The position numbers and the translations under genes are program-made. The notes under the pieces were generated by a model, which did not search any database, was not told the DNA's origin, and saw nothing but the letters and a program-made list of their open reading frames with translations. A stretch of 28,996 nucleotides of DNA from Chalciporus piperatus (taxonomy: Eukaryota > Basidiomycota > Agaricomycetes > Boletales > Boletaceae): the NCBI GenBank assembly GCA_038093975.1, contig JBBPTG010000286.1:1-28996 (forward strand). Reading direction: 5' to 3'. This document shows positions 1-10,448 of this stretch, in pieces. The first letter of the stretch is position 1; each line of letters begins with the position of its first letter.

Positions 1-54
1 TTTCATTCTCATTATTGTTACGTATCTGATTTTTTTTCATCTCCTTATTTTCAG

Positions 55-178
55 CATCGCTCCCTCAACATCCACTGACCACATCTTTGACTTTGCAAGC
101 CTTGAGGCGAAGGCCAAGGGCCAATCTACGACTGAATCTACGGCTGGGGATACAGCTCCAAACACTCCTCCTGCTTAG
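55..178 (+). CDS. 3'-terminal exon of an unidentified gene (partial)
   Basis: A T-rich tract ending in TTTTCAG (48-54) looks like a 3' splice site. After it one frame is open for 41 codons and ends at TAG (176-178). With one leftover base at the start, the exon encodes a short Ser/Thr/Ala-rich tail beginning IAPSTSTDHIFDF and ending NTPPA. The rest of the gene lies left of the window. No family can be recognised from the tail. Support is the splice site, the exact phase and the codon-like composition; a chance open frame is possible. Confidence 0.4.
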
Positions 179-603
179 TTGTAGCTGCTGTAATTTGTTT
201 TCTGTTTTTGGGCTGGTTTTGGGCCGCTGCAAATGAATCACGTTTCCCCCGTTCTAAATGTGTGACAAATGAGTACAAAGAGTGAAGAATGGTGACAAAG
301 GAAAAGTCCCAGATTACATTTGGACATTTCCAGATAGCACTATATGTGCGCATGTGCATATCTGACACAAAAAGCCAAGGCTGAGCATAGGCCATTGGTC
401 CTGTTAAAACACCTACTATATGGTACTATATAATGCTATATGGCACTTTTTGTGTGCTATTTTGTGCTATTTTACAGGGGACTTTTGCATTCTGGCCATT
501 GGATCCATATGATACATATAGTAACATATATCATCAAATACCTCCATATATCATCAAAGAGTGATATAGGGAACAGAGGTTTTTTCCTGATGTTGAACAT
601 GAT
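179..603. other. AT-rich intergenic stretch between convergent gene ends
   Basis: No convincing exon on either strand. It separates the 3' end of the plus-strand gene at 178 from the 3' end of the minus-strand AT-hook gene at 604. It contains runs of TATA and a short direct repeat (CATATATCATCAAA) occurring twice between about 524 and 556. Open frames here are short and of low complexity. Confidence 0.5.
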
Positions 604-1471
604 TCAGGGGAGGATGCGGGCGAAACCATTGGATGTGTTTACCTCATCTTGCAACACAGCCTTCCAGCTCTGTATATGACTGTTGTTCTTCGTCAGACGT
701 TCCTTGATCTGACGCAGGCCTTGGACGAACTGGGCAGACGTCGTATGTGTGAGTGTAGGGGTTCAGCGATGAAGGCCTACCTCAGGGTCTACTATTTTAT
801 TTTGGTCTGACTCAGAGTTCTCGCAAAGGCTGGCCAACCGTTGGATGTCCTCCTGAAAGATCTTGAGATCGGCATCGCTGGCTCGAACCCTGTCCCTGGC
901 TGCCATCTGAACCTTATTGAATTGGATGGTGAAGGGGTTGTCATCAGCAGAGGTAGTGGCGGTCCGCGATTTTTGAGTCATTCCCCTCGCTTGTCCTTTC
1001 AGGAGAGGCTGTTTCCCTGGGATTGCTCTCTTGGTGGGGCTAATATGAAGGGTGACCCTGCTGTAATCGTAGAGGGGGGTCGGGTCGGCACTTTCTTCGA
1101 CTTCCAACGTGAAGCTCGTATCTTCTACCACGGCTTTGGCCTTGGATTTTCCCTTCGTCCGACCTTTCCTTGGGGAGGTCTCTTTCCTGCTAGGTTGTCC
1201 TAACGATGATGCTCTAGGCTGAGAGCCCTCTGTGCACCGTCGTTCGATAAACCCATGCAGACATTTCAGGACCAAAGGAGAGCTTACCACCAATACTGTC
1301 GCTTTTCGCGCTTCTAAGTCTCATGGACCTTCTTTGCTGAAGCTCTACCACCTTTGTCGATCCTCTCGGACGTCCCCTCGGTCTCTGAATAGACGTTGTA
1401 TCGGCGACGACGCTATAATAAATGTATCACAAAGTCAGACATGATAACCTGGATGTGTATTCATATTTCAT
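604..1471 (-). CDS. Small AT-hook-containing protein, function unknown
   Basis: Model of four exons (1471-1449, 1412-1288, 1229-781, 729-604), phases consistent, 240 aa. The N-terminal third contains an AT-hook core (RPRGRPRG, about residues 18-25), which in known proteins binds the minor groove of AT-rich DNA, so a nuclear role is likely. A Lys/Arg/Ser-rich stretch follows (SRKETSPRKGRTKGKSKAK), then a helical C-terminal part (FVQGLRQIKERLTKN). The first intron would be only 36 nt, so the start is uncertain. The gene could instead be the 3' part of its upstream neighbour, which ends at 1539 on the same strand, but I found no join that keeps phase. The last exon reads to a TGA at 606-604; a donor-like GTAAAC at 642 could extend the gene leftwards. 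No family recognised. Confidence 0.45.
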
Positions 1472-1538
1472 ACTCTATGTCTGGCGTGCTCTCTGGATGA
1501 ACACAATCAGCTTAGCGGGTGAGCCTGTTAGAATGCAA

Positions 1539-3456
1539 TTAAAGTGGGTGATCACCTCTGGGGTCCTCCCGGTCTGTTGGAGGATCTGTGGACGACTCCA
1601 TGTTGGAATGAATTCCCATGTCAGAAGTCTCGATCTCTGAATCCAATGTCCAGCCTGCGAACGGTTCATCAAAGTCTGATATGAAGGCGTTCCCTTCAGG
1701 ATCAAAGTCGGAAACCCCCCTCGACAGATCGCCGCCCATTGAGCCTGTAACCATGGACTCGATTGGAGATATGGGGGGCTCGGAGGGGGTCGACATTCCG
1801 GCGATATGATCGCTTCCATCCGGTCTCTCTGTATGCGTTTGCGGGAGGGCTACAGGGAGCACATCCATCAATAGAGAGGGCCGGGGTGAGAGAGGTGATT
1901 GAGGGCTGAGGGGGGCAGCATCACCTATGTTTTCGCTTTCTGAGGGAGATGTCCAATCATTGTTTCCATCTTCCAATTCCCCATGTTCTTGCGAGGTCAT
2001 CCCGTGGATCGATACATCTGATTCAAATGGAGGGCGAATCAAACATATGCATTATGATTACATTATAGGCTGGACAAGGAGAAGCAGTGATGCTACGAAC
2101 TGGACTCCATCATCCTTGCTAACCTCGCCTGAAGAATGGCCGCGCCACCTGAACACATTGAAAGATATGAATCCTCAGCATTGAGCATTCACGGAGATCT
2201 TACCGTTTTCGGGGGCACCAGAGCCACCAGGACCTGCGGAAGACGCAGGGGGTGTGGAGGGGGGGGGAGGAGAAAGGGTGGCCGGAGGAGCCGGACCGGG
2301 AGTGGCGACGGGGGCGACGGGGGCGACAGAGGCAATGGTGGGAGATGGGGCGGAAGCGGCAATGGTGGGAGATGGGGCGGAAGCGGCAGGGCGAGCACGA
2401 CGAGCAGGCGCAGTAGGAGGGGTGGGGGCAGGGGGCTCACGCGGCGAATCAGAACGTGATTCTATGCCGCTGCCCTGGCGAATGTTTCGCAGAGCAGCCC
2501 TTTGTTGGCGGGAGGGGCCAGCTTGAGGCTGCGATGGCGTTGGAGCGGCCACTGGTGGACCATATCAGTTACTTACTGTGTGCTCATACAGCCAAATCCA
2601 AGCAAGACATACCTTCCTTGGCCTTCCCCGGGCCTTTGCCCCGCGGCGCCGCTACAGTTCCCCTTGAAGGCTTTGCTGTCCGCTCTGTGATGTGATTATT
2701 TCTCAAATCGTGGTATCAATCTGAGGTTATGGGACTCACTGGTGGGCGGCGCCTCAGGGTTCACCATATCAACGAATGTCGCTGCAGAATTGGCAAGCGT
2801 TTGCCAAACATCACCGTCAGGGACCGTATCGATATCGAAGTCGAAATATGAACCAGTCCACATCCCGTCGGATGTGTCCTGGGTTGCATGGGTTTGGGGC
2901 CAGTCTATGGGGTATATGAGAGTGAGAGATGGTTAGTATGGATCGCCCGTGATCCATCAATATACGTACCGATGGCGTCGAGGTCCTGGCATTCCAGGAC
3001 CTTGTCGTTCTCCACCCTCCATTTGTCGCCACAATCGTATTCGTGGCGCCCAACGAAGGCCTCTACCAGCAGGTAGAAGTCAAACAGGCGCGACCGGAAG
3101 GTGGGGGCGAGGTTGGGGTGCTTCCGGGCGGTCATGAGGAGCCCCTCAATGATCGCATCCATGTACATAATGTACCTTTGAAGAAGAGGGCGGAGGCCCT
3201 TGGCGAGCCGTAGCTCCTGAGCGCGTTGTTCGATAGAGATAAGAACATGGTGCCTCCAAAGGAAGCGGCGAAGGTGTTCAAAGTAAAAGGCTGGGATGTG
3301 GATGGGTGGGCCCTCTATCGCCCGCTTCGTCTCGACGTTTGAGCCCTTGACATGGCAGTACCGTGTGTCGTGGGGGTGGACACTGTACCGGATGAGCGCA
3401 ATCAGGCGAAGCTCCTTTGCATCGGGAGCGGTCAAAGGGAAGAAGATGTCGGACAT
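1539..3456 (-). CDS. Unknown 532-aa fungal protein with Pro/Ala-rich middle
   Basis: Six exons (3456-2970, 2904-2740, 2684-2613, 2551-2204, 2148-2101, 2017-1539) join with correct phases to 532 codons plus stop. The N-terminal 160 residues look folded and helical, with many aromatic and charged residues (FYFEHLRRFLWRHHV). Next come an acidic segment (YFDFDIDTVPDGD), a short basic patch, a Pro/Ala-rich low-complexity region with a tandem 27-bp duplication (SAPSPTIAA twice, about 2325-2395), and an acidic Ser/Pro-rich tail. The fifth intron uses a weak GTTCGT donor, so the small exon 5 is the least certain part. I do not recognise the N-terminal domain. Low-complexity acidic and proline stretches suggest a regulatory or nuclear protein, but this is inference. 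Confidence 0.5.
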
Positions 3457-3640
3457 TGTGTCAGTAAATGTAGGGGTGATGGAAATAAGGTAACCTGCAG
3501 GAACGGCGATCCTGTATATATATGTCCTGCGTGAGCGGGTGACTAATCAATGCATTACCTTCCTGGACCATCCGAAATTGGAAATTGGAAATTGTGACGG
3601 GGGTAAAATGGAAGTTGGTAATGCAACCTTATTGTGCCCA

Positions 3641-4596
3641 TGTCAAACCTTATCGAACACGCATCAAACACCGTCGAACACCCCGTCGAACATGTCGAAC
3701 ATCGTCGAACATGTGTCGAACATCGTCGAACATGCGTCGAACATCGTCGAACATGCATCGAACATGTATCTATCTCATTAGACTGGTGTATACTAATGTA
3801 GAACATGTGTCAAAACCTGTATATGTTATGTAGAACACGTCTCGAACACCGTCGAACACCCTGTCGAACATGTCGAACATCGTCGAACATGCGTCGAACA
3901 TGTATCTGGTTCATTGACTGGTGTATACTAATGTAGAACATGTGTCAAAACCAGTATATGTTATGTAGAACACGTCTCGAACACCGTCGAACACCCCGTC
4001 GAACATGTCGAACATCGTCGAACATGTGTCGAACATGCGTCGAACATGTATCTATCTCATTAGACTGGTGTATACTAATGTAGAACATGTGTCAAAACCT
4101 GTATATGTTATGTAGAACACGTCTCGAACACCGTCGAACACCCCGTCGAACATGTCGAACATCGTCGAACATGCGTCGAACATCGTCGAACATGCGTCGA
4201 ACATCGTCGAACATGCGTCGAACATCGTCGAACATGCGTCGAACATCGTCGAACATGTATCTGGTTCATTGACTGGTGTATACTAATGTAGAACATGTGT
4301 CAAAACCTGTATATGTTATGTAGAACACGTCTCGAACACCGTCGAACACCCCGTCGAACATGTCGAACATCGTCGAACATGCGTCGAACATCGTCGAACA
4401 TGTGTCGAACATGCGTCGAACATGTATCTATCTCATTAGACTGGTGTATACTAATGTAGAACATGTGTCAAAACCTGTATATGTTATGTAGAACACGTCT
4501 CGCACACCGTCGAACACCCCGTCGAACATGTCGAACATGCGTCGAACATCGTCGAACATGCGTCGAACATCGTCGAACATGTATCTGGTTCATTGA
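3641..4596. repeat. Minisatellite array, left half (TCGAACAT units with higher-order structure)
   Basis: Short units around GTCGAACAT, alternating with variants such as CGTCGAACATGC and CACCGTCGAACACC, are organised into larger units. Each larger unit opens with GACTGGTGTATACTAATG, at 3781, 3916, 4063, 4271 and 4439. Spacings of 135, 147, 208 and 168 bp differ by the number of short units. Units end with either GTATCTATCTCATTA or GTATCTGGTTCATT before the next GACTGG. Open frames across it (repeats of RRTSSNM or FDACSTM) reflect the period and are not genes. The array stops abruptly at 4596 inside a unit and continues at 14149. Confidence 0.95.
4595..4596. repeat. Left copy of 2-bp target-site duplication (GA)
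   Basis: The left array ends ...TTCATTGA and the right half starts GACTGGTG at 14149. Intact units in both halves read CATTGACTGGTG or CATTAGACTGGTG. Deleting 4597-14148 and one GA therefore restores a normal unit junction. A 2-bp duplication could arise by chance, but here it agrees with the repeat consensus. Confidence 0.65.
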
Positions 4597-4609
4597 CATC
4601 AGCAAATTT
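4597..4609 (+). repeat. Left terminal inverted repeat
   Basis: CATCAGCAAATTT; 12 of 13 bases match the inverted right end. It sits exactly at the edge of the interrupted minisatellite. The 350 bp to the transposase stop codon (4952) have no gene and contain the six TATCAT motifs, possible subterminal binding sites. Confidence 0.7.
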
Positions 4610-4951
4610 GTTAGTGACCAAGTAACGCCAGGTGGCGTCACACGATTCTCGTCCAGCCATCCAAGTCCATATCATGTTGCAGTAGTTTTAGAAGACAATA
4701 TCATGCCTTATCATGTACTTGTCCCAATCGCCGAGACATTTAATTCCGACCTGCGCCTGTTCCTCACAAATCACATGCACGGACAGTCATACCATTTTGA
4801 AACTGCCAATGTGACAGAGAAATCATACTATATCATTCTTGCCGAGCCAGTTACCAGTCATATCATACTTTCGACTTTTGTCACAATGGTTAGGACCACC
4901 CTATCATACATTTGAACGACAACTTGACCCGATTGGACATCACAGTGGTTC

Positions 4952-7900
4952 CTAGAGCCGCGCGTACCCTTCCGTAGCTTCCTCACTCTCATCCAAACCG
5001 TCTCCATCTACCTCGTCCCCTTCATTTGGTGCGCCGTCTTCATCCTCGCCCGCCGCTTCAAGTTCATCTTCGTCTTCATCGTCATCTTGCTCCTCGTCTT
5101 CATCATCACTGTCAGTCTCCTCGCCCTCATTACCACCACTACGACCCGCCACGTCTACTGAGTCCATCAAGTCGATCCCCCCATCCTGCTCGCTCGCCCG
5201 TCCCCCATGGTCCAGCCCCTGAATATTGTTGGACAGGTGGCCAACCCCCCCCCCCACATAGCGCATGTACATATCACGATCCACAAAGCTGTAGTTCTTA
5301 GATGTCAATGGCCATTTCGTAAACCAAAACTAAGACTCAACTGATTCACATAGAAAAATTGCCAGTCATCTGTTCGACCTTCTTCAACCTTCGTTGCACG
5401 CCCTAGTGACGGACCATCGAGCAGCAGATTTGTTCGTCCATCTGCAAATGCAGGAATGAGATGGACACCACGGATAACATCCGCTGGGTCAATAAAACCG
5501 AATGCATCATCATCGTCCTCAGGGACAAAACCGATCCGGTGTAGCCGCTTAGCCACTCTACCTGCTCGATGGGTGAGATCTCGACCGTACCAGCGGACCC
5601 ACAGCACATCTCTTCGTTCTGGCTTCGTCCTGCCTTGGTAGCTCATCCCACGTGCATTCGTGCCTTGAAAAATGTTTGCGTGAAAGATACCAATCACCTG
5701 TGCATACCAATATGGGTGAGGGTTCTCGGTATCATCCTCGTGCGAGAGAACCATGATGTTCGGCCGCTTGGACACCGTGGTGACGTCTTGCTCGCGGCGT
5801 AAATCATAGGTGGTGTAGTTGATCCGCATGCTCTTGTGCGAGTATAGCCGATCGTTCTCCAGGACAACTGTCGCTCGATCTGTGTCGGTGTATTCAGGGG
5901 GGTCGTCGTTGTACTGCTCACCGCGCTGTCGTGCAAGCAGGTGATCCTTGAGCCGAGGTATAAAGTCCTTGGTGACATCAATAGTATGCTCAACCCTTGC
6001 CTCACTATGAATCCTTACCTTAAGTGCACGGTCTGAGCTGTTCTCCCTTACCCACTGGCCAAGTCGCCTATATGTTACCTGAGACCGTGGAATGTGATAA
6101 TGCACCTCCGCTGCCACAGCTTCAATTTGGCTATCTGCTGAGGCTTCGTTGCTTGTGGGCATATAAGGATCTGTTGTGTTGCGGCTTTCACTTGCTCTGG
6201 CCATGATTTGCTTTAGGACACGTTCACGTTGCTCTTGCCTTGAGATTTGTCGAGTCGGATGGATCTTGTTCGTCCGTGAGTAGAACCGTTTCACGCGACG
6301 GTGCTCAAGCTCCCCCTGTAGTCGTTGCAGATCTCAGAATGTCATCCTAGCCATAACACAGCGCACTTACTGTCTGGGTTGTGTATGAGTCTGTCGTCCC
6401 GTACCGCCGAATTGTCTCTACATAGTGTCCCAGAGCATGGATCTTGAATGTACTGAGGTTGAACGTCTTGATTTTCCTTGATCCACTGGCAGCGGTTGAT
6501 GTTGCATGTTCGGCATGATTGTGTGCGCCATCCGAGTCGTCCATTCGGCGGCGTTTTCGGCTTGGTCCTGCACATGTGGTCTGGGCTGCTAGCCGTGCTT
6601 TCCGCCTCCCTCGTGCTGCCACCTCCTTGGGCAACTCATGTGTCTCATATTTTGCACAAGACTCCCGTCTGAATTTGCGCAGCATGCGCCCCAATCCTGT
6701 TGTGGCCTCCTCCAGGAACTTCAACATCGACTCAGTGTGCATGCGCAGCTTGGCAAGCGCATGCCACTCCGCGAGTGAGTAAAGCAGGTCAAGCACAATT
6801 TTATTGTGCTCAGGGGGAAGAAGGCCCTCGAAACATGGGATCGCACACTATCAGTAACATACCATGCTCGTCAATACAAATTGTCATGGTGGGCGATAAA
6901 TTGACCCACCTGAAGCATATCCTCAAAATCTCTAGCTGCCAACTTCTTCATTGATGCGACATCATTTGCAAAGGATCGAACTGTGTCTCGCCCAAACACC
7001 GGCATCATCCGGAAGCTGGCGACGACCATGATGAATACAAATATCAGTGTGATAGTGCAGGCATGACCCACCGTCGATTCAGCACTTGTATACTGTTGCC
7101 TCCCTGTGCCACCAATATACGAATAAGGTGTGTAAAGACAGCCTTCCAGACACCCAGCTCGAATTCATGCATCAAATCCACTACGAGCATCACGAAAAAG
7201 TTCACGCCGTTGGACAAGAAGCGAGATGAGAATGCATTCTAAACAGAATATAATCCTAATGTCAATCATACACTTCACCATGACTCGAGCACCGCTCACC
7301 TTGGTCGGCACCAATGACTCACTCTCTAGCAGCCGGGTTACATGGACACTTGTCACCCGGTCACCATTCTTGTACATGAACTCACGTGCTCGCTCCACTT
7401 TCTTCTGACGGATTGTGGAATCTATCCTGGCAAGGGTTTCCCGCCGACGCATGTCCAGTTTTGACCCTACCTCCGCGATCTGATTTTTCGCCACAAGGCA
7501 TATTGGGCAAGGACAAGCTGCCAGGGTTCGTATTAAGGCCACGAGGACTCTGTCATGATTGGTCTTAGTCTATTAATGAGCGCACTGAGTATAGCTAACA
7601 TACTTCTCTGGGTAGTCTGCAGAGTATGTCAATATCCGCGGAAATAGCCGCCTAACAATGCCATCAGCACATTTCATGATAAGACCTTCGTGGTATGCTG
7701 TCATGAACTCGTCATCCAGCAACAAGTCCCAAATGGCATGGAAAAGGTCTCTTCGACAATGAGTGAGCAGTTCCTTGGGTGCGCCTTCACCCGTAAGCGA
7801 TTCGAAAAAGTCGGAAATGGTATCTGGGAGCTGCGAGGCCATGTCACGGTTAGCACATATGCCGATCCTTGCATGATTTCTCTCACCTTTGGAATGTATG

Positions 7901-9283
7901 CAACATGGTGACATGTCCCAGCCGAGGGCTTGGCACGTTGATACTTGGATTGATTAGCGAAGTAAAGATATATTGGCCACAAGGAGGCGTCACCAAAGTT
8001 CGTGAGATGTGTCGAGTCTGACCAGAACATTAGTCCAACAACAGCATGTTCAAGCTGACAGCCAGAGGTCCGGCGCAGCTCCTGGATCTTCTCGTGTTCA
8101 TCCAAGAACGTATCTGAGGAATACACTTCATCAATGACGCGCTCGGCTGGGTAGTCTGGTGATGGTTGGTAGAAGTGATGGAATGGTGTCCAATGCCACT
8201 GTAAGGCACTCTTATCCATAACCGCTGCCTTGATGACGTGAATGAGTGATCGGTGGTGAAGGTGAGGGACTGAGAAGGTTGGGGTCTCGCCCAACGATGC
8301 ATGACGGGTACCATCAGGAACTGGCAACTCGATCGTGGATTCCCGCCATCCGTCGTCAATCACTGCCGTGCCTCCATCTGAGATTGGAGTGATGGTGTCC
8401 AGACGTGTGCTCTCCCGAACAGCATTAAAGCCCGCCAGATCTTGAGCATTGAAATCCTCTGCCAATATCACATCTTCTACGAGCCGATCAAGCTCTTGAA
8501 GAGACTTTGTCGAGGAGATACTGCCACTCCATGCCATAAGACGGGCTATGGTGGTGTTGGCGAACGGATAAAACCACTCTGATACAGCAGACTTGGCTTT
8601 GGAGAATAGCGTCAAAGGGGAGTGAAGTGAAGTGGACAATGTGCGGTGAGAGTTTGGCAATGGGATATCTGAGAGATCCTCGAGAGTGATGGTGTCATCT
8701 GGATCCCAAGAGGGTGTGTCAGGGTATTGGCGGAATAGCCCAAAATGATTTGGGGCAGTGGTAACTGGACAGCGTGGTTGAGATGGCAATATTGCAGCCT
8801 CCGGTTGCGTGGTACTGACATCACCCGGAAGATCTGCGTGATGCGTAGGGTTTGGGTGTGGGTGGTGGTGGGTCATCGCGATAACGCCTTGGCAGTCGTC
8901 GGTTCCTTCGCTGTGGTCTTCCAATAGAAGCAGGTGGAATTTCTGGAGGGGGTGACACCTGCGCCATGTCAGGCATCAATAAAGGTTCCAAGTCTTCAGT
9001 CGGAGGGGGAGGGGACTGTCTGGATGCCTCCGGAGCTCCCACCATCTACAAACACCATCCGTCAGGGCGAAAGCTCCAACTCCAGCTTTACAAAGAAACA
9101 TACCTCCACAGGTACCATGTCTGGTGATGGAGCAGCCTCTTGGTCCTGTCGAGCTTTGTTGGCTTTCAAAGCCTCACGAACCACAGCTTTGGCTAAGGTA
9201 CATTTGCGTCGATGCAGGGTCAGTTTTTGAGAGGTGTCGAAGGATCTTGTGCAGCTGGGCACGCAGGTGAATCGCTCTACCAT
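4952..9283 (-). CDS. Plavaka-type transposase (one apparent frameshift)
   Basis: Nine exons: 9283-9104, 9045-7887, 7830-7604, 7549-7300, 7238-7072, 7015-6910, 6847-6371, 6315-5342, 5288-4952; about 1,291 aa. Order of recognisable parts: an N-terminal zinc finger (C7, C11, H24, C28) starting MVERFTCVPSC; a basic motif RRLPRRYRDD near 110; the block FGLFRQYPDTPSWDPDD; HHRSLIHVI; VVGLMFWSDSTHLTNFG; SKYQRAKPSAGTCHHVAYIP; ACPCPICL near 535; VDLMHEFELGVWKAVFTHL near 628; FGRDTVRSF; HALAKLRMHTES; GELEHRRVKRFYSRT; and FVDRDMYMRYVGGGVGH before a very acidic tail. This is the usual block order of Plavaka transposases of Agaricomycetes, recalled from the family, not searched. The start is chosen because the zinc finger follows at once. 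Every intron keeps phase except within exon 2, where the frame shifts by one base between about 8875 and 8760. The copy may be inactive, or a splice site was missed. Confidence 0.85.
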
Positions 9284-10448
9284 TATCGATAACACACACA
9301 GCCAAAGCAGAAGTGCACGAAATACATGCATTGATAGGTGGTGACACTGAGCGGGCCACCACTGAGTACTGGGGGATGGACGGTCTGGGAAGGTGCAGAT
9401 GCAGTGTCAGATAGTAAGCGCTGCACCACCTCGTGACAAATCCGATTCCCGACCGCAAAAATCCTTGAGCACCACGATGTCTCAAGGATTTTTGCGGTGA
9501 CAGCTATCACACAGGCAACTCGATCCACGGTCATCGATCCCGCTTCCTTTCCGTCCATCGCCAAGCTCCTTCCATCGAATTGCCTCAAGAGCTTTGAAAA
9601 AGGTAAGCGCGATATGGAAACATTCGCTCTAACACGACAACGCACAGACAACCGAATGGAGCGCGTACGGAGACACGCATTCCCCTCCCTCTCCTCCGTC
9701 CCCCTCGCGACAATCTCGTCGCCCTTCTCAGCGTCCCCACCACTGCCAAACTACACACTCCCGCATCCATGCACCTCACTGTACGAAACCACCATCCGAG
9801 TCGGACGGCGATGGTGAGCGTCTCTCTCGATCCTACCCCACTCGACGGGTTCGTGGTGGCGGGGTTGAGGAGTGGGGCACGGGCACAAGGTGAGGAAGGT
9901 GGTGGTGGGGATGGTCAGGGGCAGGGGCAGGAACAAGGTGAGGGTGACGTGTTGAAGGTGATCGATGTAGTGGAAACGAGGGCCACTTCGTCAGGTCAGT
10001 AAGATTCTAATCGACGTTGGACAACCGTTGACCTCGGGAACCATACACAGAAATCGATATCAAATGATTCGCGTGCCTAATCAATCAAGTCGAGCAAATC
10101 GAGCAGGTGTGTTGAAACCGTACACGAGCATGCTCATGCTTACACTCACACACCCCACCTCATTTCGACGATGATGATGTGTTGTGCCGCACCCACACTG
10201 CACAACCATTTTGAACAGCGACGCAAACCGAGTCGATGGCAGCACACACCGCCTCTGCCAGCGACGCTTTAGGTCGGCGGTTCAACATCACGGTTATCGG
10301 GCAGTGTATAGATAGCCGGCTTCTTTATTCAATTTAAGCATAAATGATTCTGCTCTTTGACCTGAACACTATCTCGCACCAATCCTATGCCAGTGTATGT
10401 AGTTTAGATGTACTTAAATCGAGATAGGGTCACTACTCCGAGTCTGAG
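9284..10448. other. Internal non-coding part of the transposon, upstream of the transposase
   Basis: This 1.16 kb lies between the transposase start and the 3' end of the small minus-strand gene. It contains the perfect hairpin at 9452-9498. A plus-strand open frame 9497-9817 has an optional 45-nt intron after FEK and a GA-rich reading frame beyond. It reads MTAITQATRSTVIDPASF and later MERVRRHAFPSL, with no family I recognise and no clear gene structure, so I do not call it a gene. The rest, up to 10448, shows no exon-like pattern. Confidence 0.4.
9452..9498. repeat. Perfect 18-bp hairpin upstream of the transposase gene
   Basis: ACCGCAAAAATCCTTGAG (9452-9469) and its exact reverse complement (9481-9498) are separated by 11 bases. 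It lies about 170 bp upstream of the transposase start codon and could act in transcript structure, as a binding site, or be a small foldback insertion. The function is not known. Confidence 0.8.

Noticed and set aside
3641..4596. CRISPR-like array
   Set aside because: Repeats are 8 to 11 bp with no unique spacers of constant length, the units are themselves repeats, and the sequence is eukaryotic.
3539..4675. Open reading frames on both strands across the minisatellite (repeats such as RRTSSNM, FDACSTM)
   Set aside because: They follow the repeat period, appear in several frames at once, lack introns or starts in context, and repeat in the second array. They are by-products of the satellite.
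5026..5301. Plus-strand frame rich in His/Pro
   Set aside because: It is antisense to the acidic C-terminal tail of the transposase, whose GAn-rich codons keep the opposite strand open.
4952..9283. Assigning the transposase to the KDZ (Kyakuja/Dileera/Zisupton) group
   Set aside because: The order FGLFRQYPD, MFWSDSTHLTNFG, CPCPICL, MHEFELGVWK and the GGGVGH tail fit Plavaka proteins better; no KDZ-type cysteine cluster is visible.
9497..9817. Plus-strand gene within the transposon
   Set aside because: An optional intron can be drawn, but the reading becomes low complexity, no family is recognisable, and no clear promoter or 3' exon is seen.
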